Shown here in pieces: positions 12,412-13,369 of a DNA stretch of 13,369 bases. Every line of letters begins with the position of its first letter. Position 1 is the stretch's first letter. Made by a program: the position numbers and the translations under genes. This DNA comes from Microbacterium sp. (GTDB lineage: Bacteria; Actinomycetota; Actinomycetes; Actinomycetales; Microbacteriaceae): contig QFPD01000016.1 in NCBI GenBank assembly GCA_003248845.1, positions 1 to 13,369 of the forward strand. The letters are read 5' to 3'. The notes under the pieces are model-generated. The model saw nothing but the letters and a program-made list of their open reading frames with translations. It did not search any database and was not told where the DNA came from.

Positions 12412-13369
12412 GGTTCGAGATCAACGGCGAAGACGTGGATGCCGCGCCCGCTCCCGGGCAATGCCTGCGCACCCTGCTGCGCGAGCACGGGCACACCGAG
12501 GTCAAGCGCGGGTGCGACGCCGGCGACTGCGGGGCCTGCTCCGTGCTGGTCGACGGAGAGCCGGTGCACTCGTGCATCTTTCCCGCGCAGCGTATCGACG
12601 GTCGGTCGGTGACGACCGTCGCCGGCCTCGGCATCCCCGGCGCTCTGTCGCCGCTGCAGGAGTCGTTCGTCGAGCACTTCGGCTTCCAGTGCGGGTACTG
12701 CACGCCCGGCATGATCGTGACCGCCTCGACCCTGAGCGAGAGCGACCTCGATGACCTGCCGCGCAGGATGAAGGGCAACCTCTGCCGCTGCACGGGGTAC
12801 CGGGCAGTGGAAGAGGCGATCCGCGACGGGGTCTCGCGCTCGGCGCGCCCCCCGCGCGGAGCGCAGAACCGCGGCGCGCGGAACCTCGGTGCGACGGGGG
12901 TGCGTCCGGGCGATGCGGTCGGACATTCGGTGCATCCGCCGGCGGCTGAGCGCGTCGTCGCCGGCCTCGAGCCGTACACGTTCGACCTCAGCGCCGACGA
13001 GCTCGCCGGCCCCTTCGCCGGCGCCCTCGTGCTGCGGGTGCTCGGCGCGCCGCACGCGCACGCGCGGATCACGGCGATCGACACGACTGCGGCCGAGGCG
13101 CTGCCGGGCGTGCACCTCGTTCTCGACCACCGCAACGTCGCCACGCCGCGTTTCTCGACCGGGCGGCACGAGCACCGCGAGGACGATCCCGATGACACCC
13201 TCGTCTTCGACGACACGGTGCGTTTCGTCGGGCAGCGCGTCGCCGCGGTCATCGCCGACACCGCCGCGATCGCGGAGGCGGCGCTGCGTCTCATCCGTGT
13301 CGACTACGACGTGCTCCCGGCCGTCTTCGACCCCGAGCTCGCGCGCTCCCCGGGTGCTCCGCTCCTGCA
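12408..13369 (+). CDS. Molybdenum hydroxylase, fused 2Fe-2S + molybdopterin-binding subunit (3' end outside window)
   Basis: Starting at the GTG that overlaps the FAD-subunit stop, the frame stays open to the window edge (320 codons). Residues 1-140 are the two-cluster 2Fe-2S module: Cys36, Cys41, Cys44, Cys56 (plant-ferredoxin type), then Cys95, Cys98, Cys126, Cys128 (QCGYC and CRCTGY). After a linker (about 141-170) with a triple 5-residue repeat, the chain continues directly into a xanthine-dehydrogenase large-subunit start ([61 protein letters not shown]). This order without an internal FAD domain resembles Desulfovibrio aldehyde oxidoreductase, but here FAD comes from the separate upstream subunit. 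Molybdenum-binding and catalytic Glu regions lie beyond the edge, so the substrate cannot be judged from residues. Confidence 0.9.
   Translation, partial: MRFEINGEDVDAAPAPGQCLRTLLREHGHTEVKRGCDAGDCGACSVLVDGEPVHSCIFPAQRIDGRSVTTVAGLGIPGALSPLQESFVEHFGFQCGYCTPGMIVTASTLSESDLDDLPRRMKGNLCRCTGYRAVEEAIRDGVSRSARPPRGAQNRGARNLGATGVRPGDAVGHSVHPPAAERVVAGLEPYTFDLSADELAGPFAGALVLRVLGAPHAHARITAIDTTAAEALPGVHLVLDHRNVATPRFSTGRHEHREDDPDDTLVFDDTVRFVGQRVAAVIADTAAIAEAALRLIRVDYDVLPAVFDPELARSPGAPLL

Overview
This is GC-rich chromosomal DNA from an actinobacterium, probably Microbacteriaceae (Microbacterium-like). The grounds are strong G/C at third codon positions, frequent GTG starts, 4-base start/stop overlaps, promoters with TAnnnT -10 boxes that appear to give leaderless mRNAs, and about 30 copies of the heptamer GGATGCC/GGCATCC. 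No rRNA, tRNA, CRISPR, insertion sequence or prophage was seen. Almost everything fits one theme: catabolism of purines and ureides as a nitrogen source.

Layout: (1) 1-4637, plus strand: a tightly coupled operon of four genes, each start overlapping the previous stop as ATGA. It encodes the end of an acetamidase/formamidase-family protein, an AtzH/HpxZ-like domain fused to an amidase-signature hydrolase, a PucG-type (S)-ureidoglycine-glyoxylate aminotransferase, and an M20 allantoate amidohydrolase-type enzyme. (2) 4714-5520: a MerR regulator with a GyrI-like effector domain, preceded by a MerR-type palindromic promoter. (3) 5597-6214, minus strand: a LOG-family phosphoribohydrolase, ending at a large hairpin. 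(4) 6287-7666: an ATZ/TRZ-type amidohydrolase (purine or other heterocycle deaminase candidate), divergent from LOG across a 72-base symmetrical control region. (5) 7697-11346, minus strand: a NitT/TauT-type ABC importer (lipoprotein, ATPase, two permeases). (6) 11602 to the right edge: a molybdenum hydroxylase of the xanthine dehydrogenase family, with an FAD subunit and then a 2Fe-2S domain fused to the molybdopterin subunit, cut by the window end.

How they may work together (inference): the importer brings in a purine or ureide. LOG could release free base from nucleotide, and the amidohydrolase and molybdenum hydroxylase could deaminate and oxidise the base. The uricase and allantoinase steps are not in the window. 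The M20 enzyme would make (S)-ureidoglycine from allantoate, and PucG would convert this with glyoxylate to oxalurate plus glycine. The two amidases encoded upstream are then natural candidates for an oxalurate to oxamate to oxalate branch, which is the most interesting idea here. Matches to the GlnR nitrogen-regulator consensus (GTnAC-n6-GAAAC) lie in both divergent control regions, suggesting that nitrogen status controls the cluster.
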